From contig NZ_QUBS01000086.1 of NCBI RefSeq assembly GCF_003390925.1, positions 1 to 64,000 of the forward strand: a stretch of 64,000 nucleotides of DNA, given 5' to 3'. The notes under the pieces are model-generated. The model was not told the origin of the DNA. It saw nothing but the letters and a program-made list of their open reading frames with translations, and made no database searches. Origin of the DNA: Trinickia diaoshuihuensis (lineage in GTDB: Bacteria; Pseudomonadota; Gammaproteobacteria; Burkholderiales; Burkholderiaceae). Shown here in pieces: positions 25,994 through 36,700 of the stretch. The position numbers and the translations under genes were made by a program. Position 1 is the first letter of the stretch; each line of letters starts with the position of its first letter.

Positions 25994-28249
25994 ATGACAT
26001 CGAGTGGGGAAGGTATGCCGCTTGCGACAGAGCAAGCGGTGGCGTCGCGTGCGCGGCCGATCGAGCGGGCCGATAGCGCGCAGATCGAACGGCTCTTGCA
26101 AGCGGCACGCAGGGCGCATCGAGAGGGCGCGTTGGAGAAGGCCGAGACAGCCTATGAGGGCGTGTTGGCGCTCGATTCCGAGCACCCTGATGCACTGCAT
26201 ATGCTGGGCGCCGTGCGTTTTCAGCAAGGGCGGCTGCATGAGGCCGAGGTGCTGATGCGAAGCTCCATCGAGTTGCGCCGCGACTCGCTCGCGTTGACCA
26301 ATCACGCCGCGGTGCTCGCCGCGCTTGGCCGTTCCGCCGAGGCGCTGGACCGGCTCGACGACGCGTTGACGATCGACCCGCGTCACCAGCGTTCTTGGTT
26401 GCAACGTGCGGGGCTTCACGCCGCGCAGGGCGATAACGAACGAGCGCTCGCTTCGTACGATCGTCTGCTCGAAATCAACCCACGTTTCGCCAACGGCTAT
26501 GTCAAGCGCAGTGAAGTATTGCGCGCGCTTGGACGCGCAGGCGAAGCCCTTGCGTGCTGCGAGCAAGCGATCGCCATAGGCGGACGTACATTCGACGCAT
26601 GCCGCGAGCAAGGGTTGGTCATGCGCGAGTTGGGGCGGTTTCGCGATGCGCTCGATTGCTACGGACAAGCGCTGAAGGAAATTCCCGGCAACGCCGAGGT
26701 CTTGTTCCATCGAGGGGTTGCCTTTCTCGATCTCGGCGAGCTTGACGCCGCGCTAGCCGATTTCAACGAGGCCATCGCCGCGCACCCCACGTTCGTCGAT
26801 GCGCTGTATAACAGTTCCGTGGCGCTCGAGCGGCTCGAACGTCACGAAGAAGCCATCGCGCGCTGCGATCGGGTACTGGCGATCGATCCGAAGCACGCGA
26901 TGGCGCTCGCCAATCGCGGCAACGCATCGCGCCATGCGGGCCGGAACCGCGAAGCGGTTGAACACTATGCGCGGTCGTTGGAAGTCGCACCCGAGAGTCC
27001 GGGCGTGCTGTGCAACTACGCGAGCGCCTTGATCCGCACCGACCGGCACGACGACGCGATCGCAGCTTGTGAGCGCGCGCTTGCGATCTCGCCCGACTAT
27101 GCGCCGGCTTGGTTTGCTCGCGGCAGAGCGTTGCTCGAGACACATCATTACGAAGCGGCGTTGGAAGATTTCACGCGTGTGGCCGAGGCCGATCCGCGCG
27201 ACAAGCTCGCCCACTTCCACCGCGGCAATGCGTTACGGGCACTGCGATCGCATGAAGCGGCCAAGGCAGCCTATGAGCGCGCGATCGAACTCGATCCCGA
27301 CTATGTGTTGGCGCATTGCATGCTTGCGTTCCTCTGTCTCTCGGTGGGCGATTTCGAAGATGGCTGGGCCGAGTACGAGTGGCGATGGAAAGACGCCCAG
27401 ATGGACCCGAGCCGTCGCGAGTTCGCGCAGCCGCGGTGGACCGGCGACGTATCGCTCGAAGGCAAGACGATCTTGCTGTACGCCGAGCAGGGCCTCGGCG
27501 ATACGCTGCAGTTTTGCCGCTACGTGCCGCTCGTCAAGGCGCGCGGTGCGCGCGTCGTACTCGAAGTATCGGATGCGTTGGTGCCGCTGTTGCGCACGCT
27601 CGACGGCGTGGATGCGCTCGTCGCGCGTGGCGCGCCGCTGCCGCCGTTCGATCTGCACTGCCCGCTGCTGAGCTTGCCGATGGAGTTTCGCACGGGCTTC
27701 GACACGATCCCCGCCGAGGTGCCGTACCTCAGTGCGGACCCGTCGCGTATCGAGCACTGGCAGCAGAAGCTGGGCGCGACCGGACGGCCCCGTATCGGGC
27801 TAGTGTGGTCCGGCAACCCGCAGCATTTGAACGATCGAAATCGGTCGATGAGTCTGTCGGACCTGCTGCCGTTGCTCGATGATCGATACGAATGGGTTAG
27901 CTTGCAAAAAGTCGTGCGCGAGGAGGACGAACCGATCCTTGCCGCTAGCCCCATCCGTCACTTCGGCGAAGAGCTTGCGGATTTCGCCGACACCGCGGCG
28001 ATGACGGCATCGATGGACTGCGTCGTTAGCGTCGATACATCCGTCGCACACTTGGCCGGTGCGATCGGCCGGCCATTGCTCGTCATGCTGCCGCATACGC
28101 CGGACTTCCGTTGGCTGCTGGATCGGCAAGACAACCCGTGGTATCCGACTGCGCGTCTGTGCAGGCAAGCCGCGGGCGGCGAATGGAGCGATGTGATCGA
28201 TCAGGTTCGACTCGCGCTCGCGCAAATCGTTGGAGGGCGCGAACAATGA
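25994..28249 (+). CDS. TPR protein with C-terminal glycosyltransferase-like domain (copy 2)
   Basis: This 751-aa protein has the same architecture as its upstream neighbour. TPR units run from about 30 to 450, then a GT9-like domain with AEQGLGDTLQFCR near 498, GLVWSGNPQHLNDRNRSM, DTSVAHLAGAIGR near 680 and QDNPWYP. The two proteins share motif order and spacing, so they arose by duplication, yet the TPR part differs enough to bind different clients. AGGGG precedes the ATG by seven bases. It starts 44 bp after copy 1 and its stop overlaps the start of copy 3 by four bases, indicating one operon. Confidence 0.8.
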   Translation: MTSSGEGMPLATEQAVASRARPIERADSAQIERLLQAARRAHREGALEKAETAYEGVLALDSEHPDALHMLGAVRFQQGRLHEAEVLMRSSIELRRDSLALTNHAAVLAALGRSAEALDRLDDALTIDPRHQRSWLQRAGLHAAQGDNERALASYDRLLEINPRFANGYVKRSEVLRALGRAGEALACCEQAIAIGGRTFDACREQGLVMRELGRFRDALDCYGQALKEIPGNAEVLFHRGVAFLDLGELDAALADFNEAIAAHPTFVDALYNSSVALERLERHEEAIARCDRVLAIDPKHAMALANRGNASRHAGRNREAVEHYARSLEVAPESPGVLCNYASALIRTDRHDDAIAACERALAISPDYAPAWFARGRALLETHHYEAALEDFTRVAEADPRDKLAHFHRGNALRALRSHEAAKAAYERAIELDPDYVLAHCMLAFLCLSVGDFEDGWAEYEWRWKDAQMDPSRREFAQPRWTGDVSLEGKTILLYAEQGLGDTLQFCRYVPLVKARGARVVLEVSDALVPLLRTLDGVDALVARGAPLPPFDLHCPLLSLPMEFRTGFDTIPAEVPYLSADPSRIEHWQQKLGATGRPRIGLVWSGNPQHLNDRNRSMSLSDLLPLLDDRYEWVSLQKVVREEDEPILAASPIRHFGEELADFADTAAMTASMDCVVSVDTSVAHLAGAIGRPLLVMLPHTPDFRWLLDRQDNPWYPTARLCRQAAGGEWSDVIDQVRLALAQIVGGREQ

Positions 28250-30507
28250 ACGCGTCGCGCGGCGGGGCAACGGCGATGCAAGCTCTTGCGGGCTTCGGCG
28301 GGAACGATTCGTGGATGCGAGCCGCCGTGGACCACTCCTTGCGTCGCGCGCGTGCGTTGCTGGAAAAGGCTGACTTTGCAGGCGCAGGGCGACTCTACGA
28401 AGGCGTCCTGTCGATGGCGCCAGATCACCCTGAAGCGCTGGCACTGTTAGGCCTCGTCGAGCTTCGCTTGGACAACGCGGTGCGTGCGGAGTCGTTGATC
28501 GCGCGGTCGATCGCCCGTGGCGTCAGGACGGGATGGAATATCTGTAATCACGGTGCGGCGCTCGTGGCAGCGGGCCGGCACGGCGAAGCGCTCACGGTGC
28601 TCGATGCGCTGCTTGCTCAAACGAGCAACGATGCGGCGGCATTGGCGGCGCGCGCGGATGCCTTGCAGGGACTCGCGCGGTTCGACGACGCGCTGGCCGC
28701 CTACGATCGCGCGCTGGCCCAAGCGCCGGGCGTGGCGCAGACATGGACGCGGCGCGCGACTACTCTGCTGTCCTTGGATCGACCGGCCGATGCATTGATC
28801 AGCGTCGAACGCGCATTGAAGATCGATCCGAACGCGGCCATCGCCCATTTGGAACGCGCGCGCGCATTGCGTGCGTTGGGCCGGTTGGAGGAGGCACTGC
28901 GCGGGTACCAGCTTGCGATGGTCGTAACCGGGAAGACGCCGGCGATATTGCATGCTTGCGGGGGCGCGTTGAACGCGCTGGGGCGGCCGCAAGAAGCGCT
29001 CGCTTGTTTCGACGAGGCACTCGTCTGCGCACCGCGCGACGAAGCACTGCTGTTCGCAAGCTGCGCATCGCTCGATTTGCTGCACGCCCACGCCGAATTG
29101 CTGACGCGATGCGATCGGCTGCTCGAATTGAATCGTAAACACGGCGGGGCCTGGCTCGGGCGCGGCAATGCACTCCTGGGGCTGGGCCGTCACGATGAAG
29201 CGGTGCTCGCTTATGACGAAGCGCTTTCGATTTCACCGAACGATGTCGATGCGATCCGCAATCGGGCGGCGGCGTTGAGAAACGGCGGCCGCATGGAAGA
29301 GGCGCTAGCAGGCTACGATCGGGCACTCGCGCTGTCGCCTGACGATCCGCAGTTGCTGTTCAATCGAGGCGTCGTTTTACAGCAACTGGGCCGCTTCGAG
29401 GAAGCCGACCGTGCCTACGAACTAGCGGCATTGGTTCCGGCGCAATCGGCGGAAGCATTGCACACCCAAGCCGTGGCGCTTCAGCAGCGTGGCGAACACG
29501 AAGCCGCCTTGCTTCGCTATGCGTTCGCGCGCGAACGCTTTCCCAATAACGGAGCGGTGCGCCGCTCCGAGGCCTTCTGCCGCTTGCTGGTGGGCGATTT
29601 CGAAACCGGCTGGCGGCAGCACGAAGACCGCTGGATGGCGCCCGATCTGCACCTGCGCCGACGGCACGCCGACCGGCCGCTCTGGCTCGGCGTCGAGCCT
29701 CTCGCCGGCAAGACGATCATGCTGCATGCCGAGCAAGGATTCGGCGACACGATCCAGTTTTGCCGCTATGTGCCGCTCGTGCTTGCGCGCGGCGCCAGCG
29801 TCGTGATGGAAGTGCCGCGTCCGTTGGTTCCGTTACTCGCTTCCTTGGAGGGCGTAAGCCGAATCGTGGCCGAGGGCGATGCGACGCCGGCTTTCGACGT
29901 GCAATGCCCGCTGATGAGCCTTCCGTACGCCTTTCGCACGACGCTCGAAACGATTCCGGCGGAAATTCCGTACCTGAAAGCGGATGCACGGCGGCGTGAG
30001 TCATGGGCACGGCGTCTCCAAGAGGCGGCCCCTACACGACGGCCGAGGATCGGCCTTGCTTGGTCGGGCAATCCGCGTCACAACAACGACGAGAACCGGT
30101 CGCTGCGTTTCGCGGCGCTTGCGCCGCTGCTTGGGCTCGATGCGACCTTCGTCCAATTGCAGCCGCAGGTTCGCCAAGCCGACGAGCAAGCCGTTCGAAC
30201 AAGCGGCATCGTCTCGTTCCGCGATACGTTGGCCGATTTCGCCGATACGGCCGCATTGACGGAACACTTGGATCTCATCGTCTCCGTCGATACGTCCGTC
30301 GCGCATTTGGCGGGGGCGCTAGGGCGGCCCGCTTGGGTGCTGCTTCCTTTCGCACCGGATTGGCGATGGCTGCTGGAGCGCGAGGACAGCCCTTGGTATC
30401 CCAGCGCGCGCCTGTTTCGGCAGCAGCGCTCGGGCGATTGGGCGACGGTCATCGAGCGGGTCGTGGCTGCGCTGCAAACCGAGTTCGGGCTCGCGCGCAC
30501 GCGATAG
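28246..30507 (+). CDS. TPR protein with C-terminal glycosyltransferase-like domain (copy 3)
   Basis: This 753-aa protein is the third tandem paralogue. TPR region about 30-450 (for example LAAYDRALAQAPGVAQTWTR), GT9-like domain from about 470 with AEQGFGDTIQFCR, GLAWSGNPRHNNDENRSL, DTSVAHLAGALGR and EDSPWYP. The start is the ATG within the ATGA overlap with copy 2, behind GGAGGG; the longer open frame upstream lies inside copy 2. It is the most diverged of the three in the TPR part. It ends 195 bp before the giant exoprotein, with a shared upstream motif in that gap. Confidence 0.8.
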   Translation: MNASRGGATAMQALAGFGGNDSWMRAAVDHSLRRARALLEKADFAGAGRLYEGVLSMAPDHPEALALLGLVELRLDNAVRAESLIARSIARGVRTGWNICNHGAALVAAGRHGEALTVLDALLAQTSNDAAALAARADALQGLARFDDALAAYDRALAQAPGVAQTWTRRATTLLSLDRPADALISVERALKIDPNAAIAHLERARALRALGRLEEALRGYQLAMVVTGKTPAILHACGGALNALGRPQEALACFDEALVCAPRDEALLFASCASLDLLHAHAELLTRCDRLLELNRKHGGAWLGRGNALLGLGRHDEAVLAYDEALSISPNDVDAIRNRAAALRNGGRMEEALAGYDRALALSPDDPQLLFNRGVVLQQLGRFEEADRAYELAALVPAQSAEALHTQAVALQQRGEHEAALLRYAFARERFPNNGAVRRSEAFCRLLVGDFETGWRQHEDRWMAPDLHLRRRHADRPLWLGVEPLAGKTIMLHAEQGFGDTIQFCRYVPLVLARGASVVMEVPRPLVPLLASLEGVSRIVAEGDATPAFDVQCPLMSLPYAFRTTLETIPAEIPYLKADARRRESWARRLQEAAPTRRPRIGLAWSGNPRHNNDENRSLRFAALAPLLGLDATFVQLQPQVRQADEQAVRTSGIVSFRDTLADFADTAALTEHLDLIVSVDTSVAHLAGALGRPAWVLLPFAPDWRWLLEREDSPWYPSARLFRQQRSGDWATVIERVVAALQTEFGLARTR

Positions 30508-30519
30508 AGAGCGCCTTAA

Positions 30520-30532
30520 GGTGCGTACCTTT
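30520..30532. promoter_or_regulatory. Motif GGTGCGTACCTTT upstream of the giant exoprotein gene
   Basis: It matches the element at 23596-23608 in 12 of 13 positions. Here the palindrome is longer (AAGGT-GCGT-ACCTT, 30518-30531). It lies just after the stop of the third TPR gene and about 170 bp before the exoprotein start, so it could mark a promoter that separates tpsA from the TPR operon. Confidence 0.4.
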
Positions 30533-30702
30533 TCCGGCGGCAAGAATGGTTCTCAACACTCGCCATCTCGATGCCATGACCGGTTCGTATTTTCTATGGA
30601 TTTCATTGGCCTCACGCAGCCGGGCGCTTGGCGCCGGCTCACATTCCCGACGGGCTTGTCGGCGGATGGGTAGGTCATCAATTATTGGTGTCGGGGTGGA
30701 GA

Positions 30703-33700
30703 ATGGCAGCTCGCGCATGCGCGGTACGAGAACAAGATCTGAACCGTTCGCGGTCGATGCTCAATTCGGATTTGCGTCCGTTGTGCCGCGCGATCGCGAT
30801 GGTCGTGGCGGCAGGGTTGTCGGTGCATGCGCATGCGGCCGGCATCATGAACTTGGGGCATGTCGGTAGTGGGATGCCGACGGCCGGGGTGGCCGGCGTC
30901 CCGGGCGGGGCGGTGCCGAACTTGGGCGTGTCGCCGCAACAGGCGTTGCAAGCTAGCCAGCCCTCGATTCGGAATCTCGGGCATGCCGCGCAGGCCATCG
31001 CGGCGCAAATCGCCGCGCAGCAGGCGGCTGCGGCCGCCGCGGCGGCGACGCCGTCGACGGTGCCTAATGGGTTGGCGGTCGGCGGATTGCAGGTTGCGCC
31101 GGGCGTGACGTTCGCGCCGGACACGAACGGCAATCTCGTCAGCCAAACGACGGATACCAGCAAGCCGGTTCTTTGGATCAACGCGAACGGGCCGACACAA
31201 ACCGTCGATACGAACGGCAATGTGACCGTCGACGTCAAACAGACCGGGCAGAACGCGGTGCTGACGTGGCAGACGATGAACGTCGGCAAGCAAACCACGT
31301 TGAACTTCGATCAGTCGAGCGGCACGCAAACAAACGGCGCGAATAACTGGGCCGTGCTGAATCGGATCAACGATCCGAGCGGAGCGCCTAGCCAGATTCT
31401 TGGACATGTGAACGCACAAGGGGCGGTGTACGTCATCAATCGGAACGGCATCGTCTTCGGCGCGGGCTCGCAAGTGAATGTGCATTCGCTGGTGGCGTCG
31501 TCGTTGAATCTGCTCGATATGACGAACAAGCTCGTGCAGTCAGACAGCGCGGTGGCGCAGAGCAATCAGCTTTTCCTCGGGACTGCCGCGGGGACGACGG
31601 GGGGGCTGGCCAATCCTGAGGCTGGGAGTTCGAGTGGTTTGAACGGCAGTTTCCTAGTGCCAAACGTAGTCCTTGGCTTGGGCTCCGTGTACAACGTGGA
31701 TGCGAACAATCCTCTCTTGGTACCGGGCGACGTCACGGTCGCGCCGGGGGCGTCGATTACTACGCATACGAACGGTACCGTCACCGACGGTGGTTTCGTG
31801 ATGATGGCCGCGCCCAATGTGACGAACGCGGGAAGTATCTCGGCGACGGCGGGGCAAGTTGTACTTGCGGCCGGTGTTGGGGTGAGTCTCATACCTAACG
31901 GGAATTCAGGCGTTGTAAAGAACCCGCAGGTGCTGCTGCCCGAGTTAAGTGGACAAGTCTCTCAGACGCAAAACGGCAATACCGTCGATCTGACGCCGGC
32001 TGGGACATTGATCAACAGCGGGATTATTCAGGCGTCGCGCGGTACGGTGAATTTGCTCGGTAGTCAGGTTCAGCAGAATGGCGTCGTCGGCGTGACAACG
32101 AGCGTCAGTACGCCCGGGAATGTCGTGATATCGACGGTTGACGAATATTCGTCGAATAATCCGCTCGGGCAGTCTTACACGGCCGGGGGCACACCAACTT
32201 ATTTGTCTCTCACATCGGGTGGGCTTCTTACTCGCCGAGCCGGGTTACTAAGTTTCGGGCCCGATTCGGTTACGGCTGTCATGCCGGACGGTAACGGCCA
32301 AACGGCAACTTCCACGCCCGGGACCGTCTTTACGCCGGGCAGCGTCAGTATGACGGCCGGGTCGGTTTGGTTGGAGGGCGGTTCACTCATTGAAGCGCCG
32401 GGCTCGACCGTATCGATAACCGCGCTTACGCCGAAGGTCGCGTTAAATGCAACGCCTCCCGGGCAGACGGCCGTCCAAGGACGAATCTATCTCGACAACG
32501 GCGCGACGATCGACGTATCCGGCCTGTCCAATGTCGAGTTGCCGATCGCGCAAACGCTCGTCACCATCGACCGCATCGGGCAAAACGAGTTGGCCGATTC
32601 GCCGTTGCTGCGCGATGGCTTCTTGTTCGGCATGAAGAATGTCGTTGTCGACGGCACGTTGTCGGGTACGCGCAGTGATGGTGTGGAATGGGTGGGTAGC
32701 CCGATATTGAATTTGTCGGGATATGTGAACCTTATTCCGCGTACTGTCGATCAATTGTTGACGAACGGTGGCGCTATCACGCTGTCGGGCAATGAGGTCA
32801 TGACTGCGGCCGGCTCGTCGATGAATCTGAACGGCGGATACGTTCACTACGACGGCGGCATGCTGAACACGACACGGCTCGTCGATGCCAGTGGGGCCAT
32901 CGTGCCGATCGGGCAAGCGAGTCCGTACGATACTTACGTCGGCATCGCCGGGGAGTTCACAGAGAAACACCCGCGGTGGAATGTGACGAAGAGTTGGTAC
33001 AACACGTTGCAAACAGGTGGGACGTACGAGGGCGATTACATCGTCGGAGGGAATGCCGGGACGCTGGATATCTTTGCAGAAACGGCAGCGGTGCTCGATG
33101 GGGACATCACGGCACTGGCGTTCGGCGGATCCAAGCAAGCGCAAACGAACAACCTACCTAGCGGCGGGACGTTCAACTTGGGTGCTGATCCGCATGCAAC
33201 GAAACCTATTAATTCATTGACGCAGAACGGAGCGGATGGCGCCCCGAACGGCGAGCAGACCCTGATCATTTTGCAACCCGATGCTCCGGATCTCTCGTCG
33301 CTGATACCCAATTTCTCGATCGACACTGCGCTCGATCCCAGTGCGCTCGGTTCTCTATCTCCGACGGACCCCAACAACCTTCTCGCAACGATAGTTTTGC
33401 CGGTTAGTGTGCTCAATACTGCGGGGTTCTCCACCCTGTATGTGGCAGCCGATAGGCAAGGAAAGGGTTTTGTCGTGGCGCCGGGCACCGCGTTGAATTT
33501 GCAACCGGGGGGCTCGGTGACGCTAGCGGCTGCGGGGGCGACCGGTGCAACGGCGACCATAGCGGGTGCGATCTCAGCACCGTCCGGTCATGTGACGATC
33601 TCGACGTCCGGGGACATCGCGGTCACGCCCACGGGTTCGATCAACGTCGCTGGGCAATGGGTCAACAACGACCTACAGGCGGCGCCTGGATCGACCCCGG

Positions 33701-36700
33701 GCAATAGCGAATACATCAATGGCGGGTCGATCAGCTTGAGTGCCGACGGGCACATCGATCTACAACCGGGCAGCGTCTTGGATGTTTCGGGTGGCGGAGA
33801 GGTACTGCCAAAAGGTTCGCTGCTGACCAGCAACGGCGTGCCGGCGGGCAAGGGCGGCAGCGTGTCCCTCGTCACGTATGACGGCGACCTCGCCACGTTG
33901 CCGAAGGATCCGTATCTGACGATGGACGGGACGATCCGCAGCTTCGGTTTCTCGGGTGGCGGCACGTTGACGCTTGGTGCGGGTGGCTTTCGCATCGGAG
34001 GAGATCCGGCTACGGCAGCGCCTTGGGATATCGTGTTGCCGGCTGATTTCTTCGAAAAACAAGGATTCGGCAACTACGTGCTCAATGCGCTGTACAGCGC
34101 AAGCGTGGAACCGGGGGCGACGGTTCCGCTCACGCAGGAAAACCTGCTTCCTACGGCGGGAGGGCTGGAGCAGCTTGGCACCGGAGCCGAACTTGCAACA
34201 AGCGGATTGGCGACGGTAGGTGTGCTGGATCCTTATCATCGACAGCCTACCAGCCTTGTAATGACTGGCGCAGGATACCTCGGTATCCCATCGATGCTGA
34301 ACAATCAGAATCGTCATAGCGATTCGCCTCCTGCGCTCCCCGCCACCGATGGATCGGTCGGGCAGGTCAGTATCGGGGAAGGGGCGTCGATCGTCGGGGA
34401 TGCGGGGGCGAACATTGGGCTCGGTTCACCGGCGCAGGTGACGGTGCTCGGCTCGCTGATCGCCCCTGGCGGCACGATCACGCTATCGGCGGAAAACGGC
34501 GGCGGTCATTCAGTGACAGGCCAGCATAATTCTAACGATAACGCATCGTTGACAAGCAACAGTCAGTCGGTCTGGCTCGGCCCTAACGCATTGCTCGATG
34601 TATCCGGTGTGGCATTGACCAACCCGCTGGCTGCGCCTGTAAAGAACGGCTCTACACTCTATGCCCCGAACACAGGGAAAGTATTGCCGGGCGGCTCCGT
34701 TGTCATTGCCGACGACTCCGGGTACATCGTCGCTCAGCAGGGTTCGGTCATCAACGTTTCAGGTGCATCGGCTGTTTTCGATCAGCTCGGCGCCAACGGA
34801 CAGTACGTGGCAACGCCCGCTTGGAGCGATGCCGGCTCAATCACGCTGGCTGGCTCAAGCGGGCTCTATTTCGACGGCACACTAAAGGGGCAGGGGGGAG
34901 CGCCGCAGGCCGAGGGAGCTACGCTTACGCTTTCGGCGGATGGCGGTGCGGGTACAGAGTACCGAGCTGATGGCACAAAGCTCCAATTGCCGGGTTCGAC
35001 CGCGATCGTGCTCCAGCAGAGCGGCCTGCTCGTGCCGCAAGGCCTCGCGCTGGGGAAAGATATCCTCGCCGCAACAGCCGCTACCATAACCAACGACGAT
35101 CAGACAAATACCCGAATCGCCAGCGGCGTTTTGCAGTTTGCGGCCGACCGCCTGAAAAACTCGGGAATTTCGACGCTTGTGATCGGTAACCCATCGACAA
35201 TCGGTGCCGTGCCGATCGGATTCGTCGGCGATGTCGATTTGTCGTTGCCTAGGGCTGTGCAGATCTACGGGAACGAGATCGCGGCGCTTAGTGGCGATCA
35301 ATTGAACTCGCTGCTCAATGGCGTGAAGGACGCAACGGGGAAATACTCCGTTCCGACGATGGCGTCTTTGCTGACTGCTGAAGCGGCGTCCACTACCCCG
35401 CCAACGATCAATTCGACTGTGACGATCGACGCGCCTTACGTATCGATCGTCAACCCGGTCACGTACAACCCAACTACCATTGTGCCGATCGCGGCACCGT
35501 CCCAGGCGACGCTCGACGTTAGCGCATCCTTCATCGATCTTCAGAACCAGTTTCAGTTAAGCAACTTCGGACAGGCGAATTTCATCAGCACCGGCGACAT
35601 TCGTCTCAGTTCTACGGCCCTCGGGAACTCGTTGATGCCCGGTGTGCTTTATACACCTGGTAACCTTAGTTTCGCTGCCGCCGATGTTTACCCCGCGACG
35701 GGCAACTCATTCATTCTGTTGGCAAAGGGGCCGACGCCAACAACGATTTCGTTTGCCGGAAACGGCGGCTCAAGTGTCCCTCTCTCGGCGGGAGGCACGC
35801 TGCTCGTCGATGCCAACAATATCGTCCAAGGCGGAACAGTTCGCGCGCCGTCGGGTTCGATCGTTTTCGGCGTGGGCGATCCGACTAATGCAGCTACCCA
35901 GTCCCAATTCTCGGGGCTTCAACTCGTAGCAACCGATTCCGTTACTTTCGGAGATGGCAGCTTAACGTCAGTCTCCAATGACGGTTCGATTATCCCGTAC
36001 GGCGTCACCGTCGATGGGACCAACTGGCAATTCAATCCCAGTCCTCGAGCGAAAGCGACTAATTTAACGGCGCCCCCCGCAAAATATATCGGCGTGAACG
36101 GGAATTCGGTCTCCCTAAGCAAGGGGGCAGCGATCGACCTTTCGGGCGGCGGCGATTTGCAAGCCAGCGAGTGGGTTCCTGGCACGGGCGGTACGCGCGA
36201 CGTCCTCTCTCAGTACACGGTCAGCTACGCCAACAACCCGACGGGTGTCGCGGTGCCGACGAACGTCGGGGCCACGAATGTCTATGCGATTATTCCGGGC
36301 GCACAGTCGCCGGTGTCGGCCTACGATCCCGTATTCGCACAGACCTTGCAGCCGTCGACTAACGCGAATGGTACAGTCGGAACGACGACGACTACCCTTG
36401 GTATTGGCCAAGCCCAGTTGAACGGCGTCGCTGGACAGGCCGTGTATCTTTCCGGCGTGCCGGGGCTTGCACCGGGGTACTACACGTTGCTGCCGGGCAA
36501 GTACGCCACGCTGCCCGGCGCCTTTCGCGTGACGGTTTCCTCGAACACGGCCGCGGTCGCTCCTGGTGCAACGCAATTGCTGCCTGACGGCACCGTCGTC
36601 ACAGCCGGCTATTTCGGCGACGCGCTCACGGGTGCACGTAGCGCGACGCCCACCTTATTCAACGTCCAATCGGGCCCGGTGTGGCAACAGTCGTCGCAAT

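Noticed and set aside
30628-30702. Longer N-terminus of the giant exoprotein from a TTG at 30628
   Set aside because: No ribosome-binding site, and the extra residues would move the signal peptide too far from the start.
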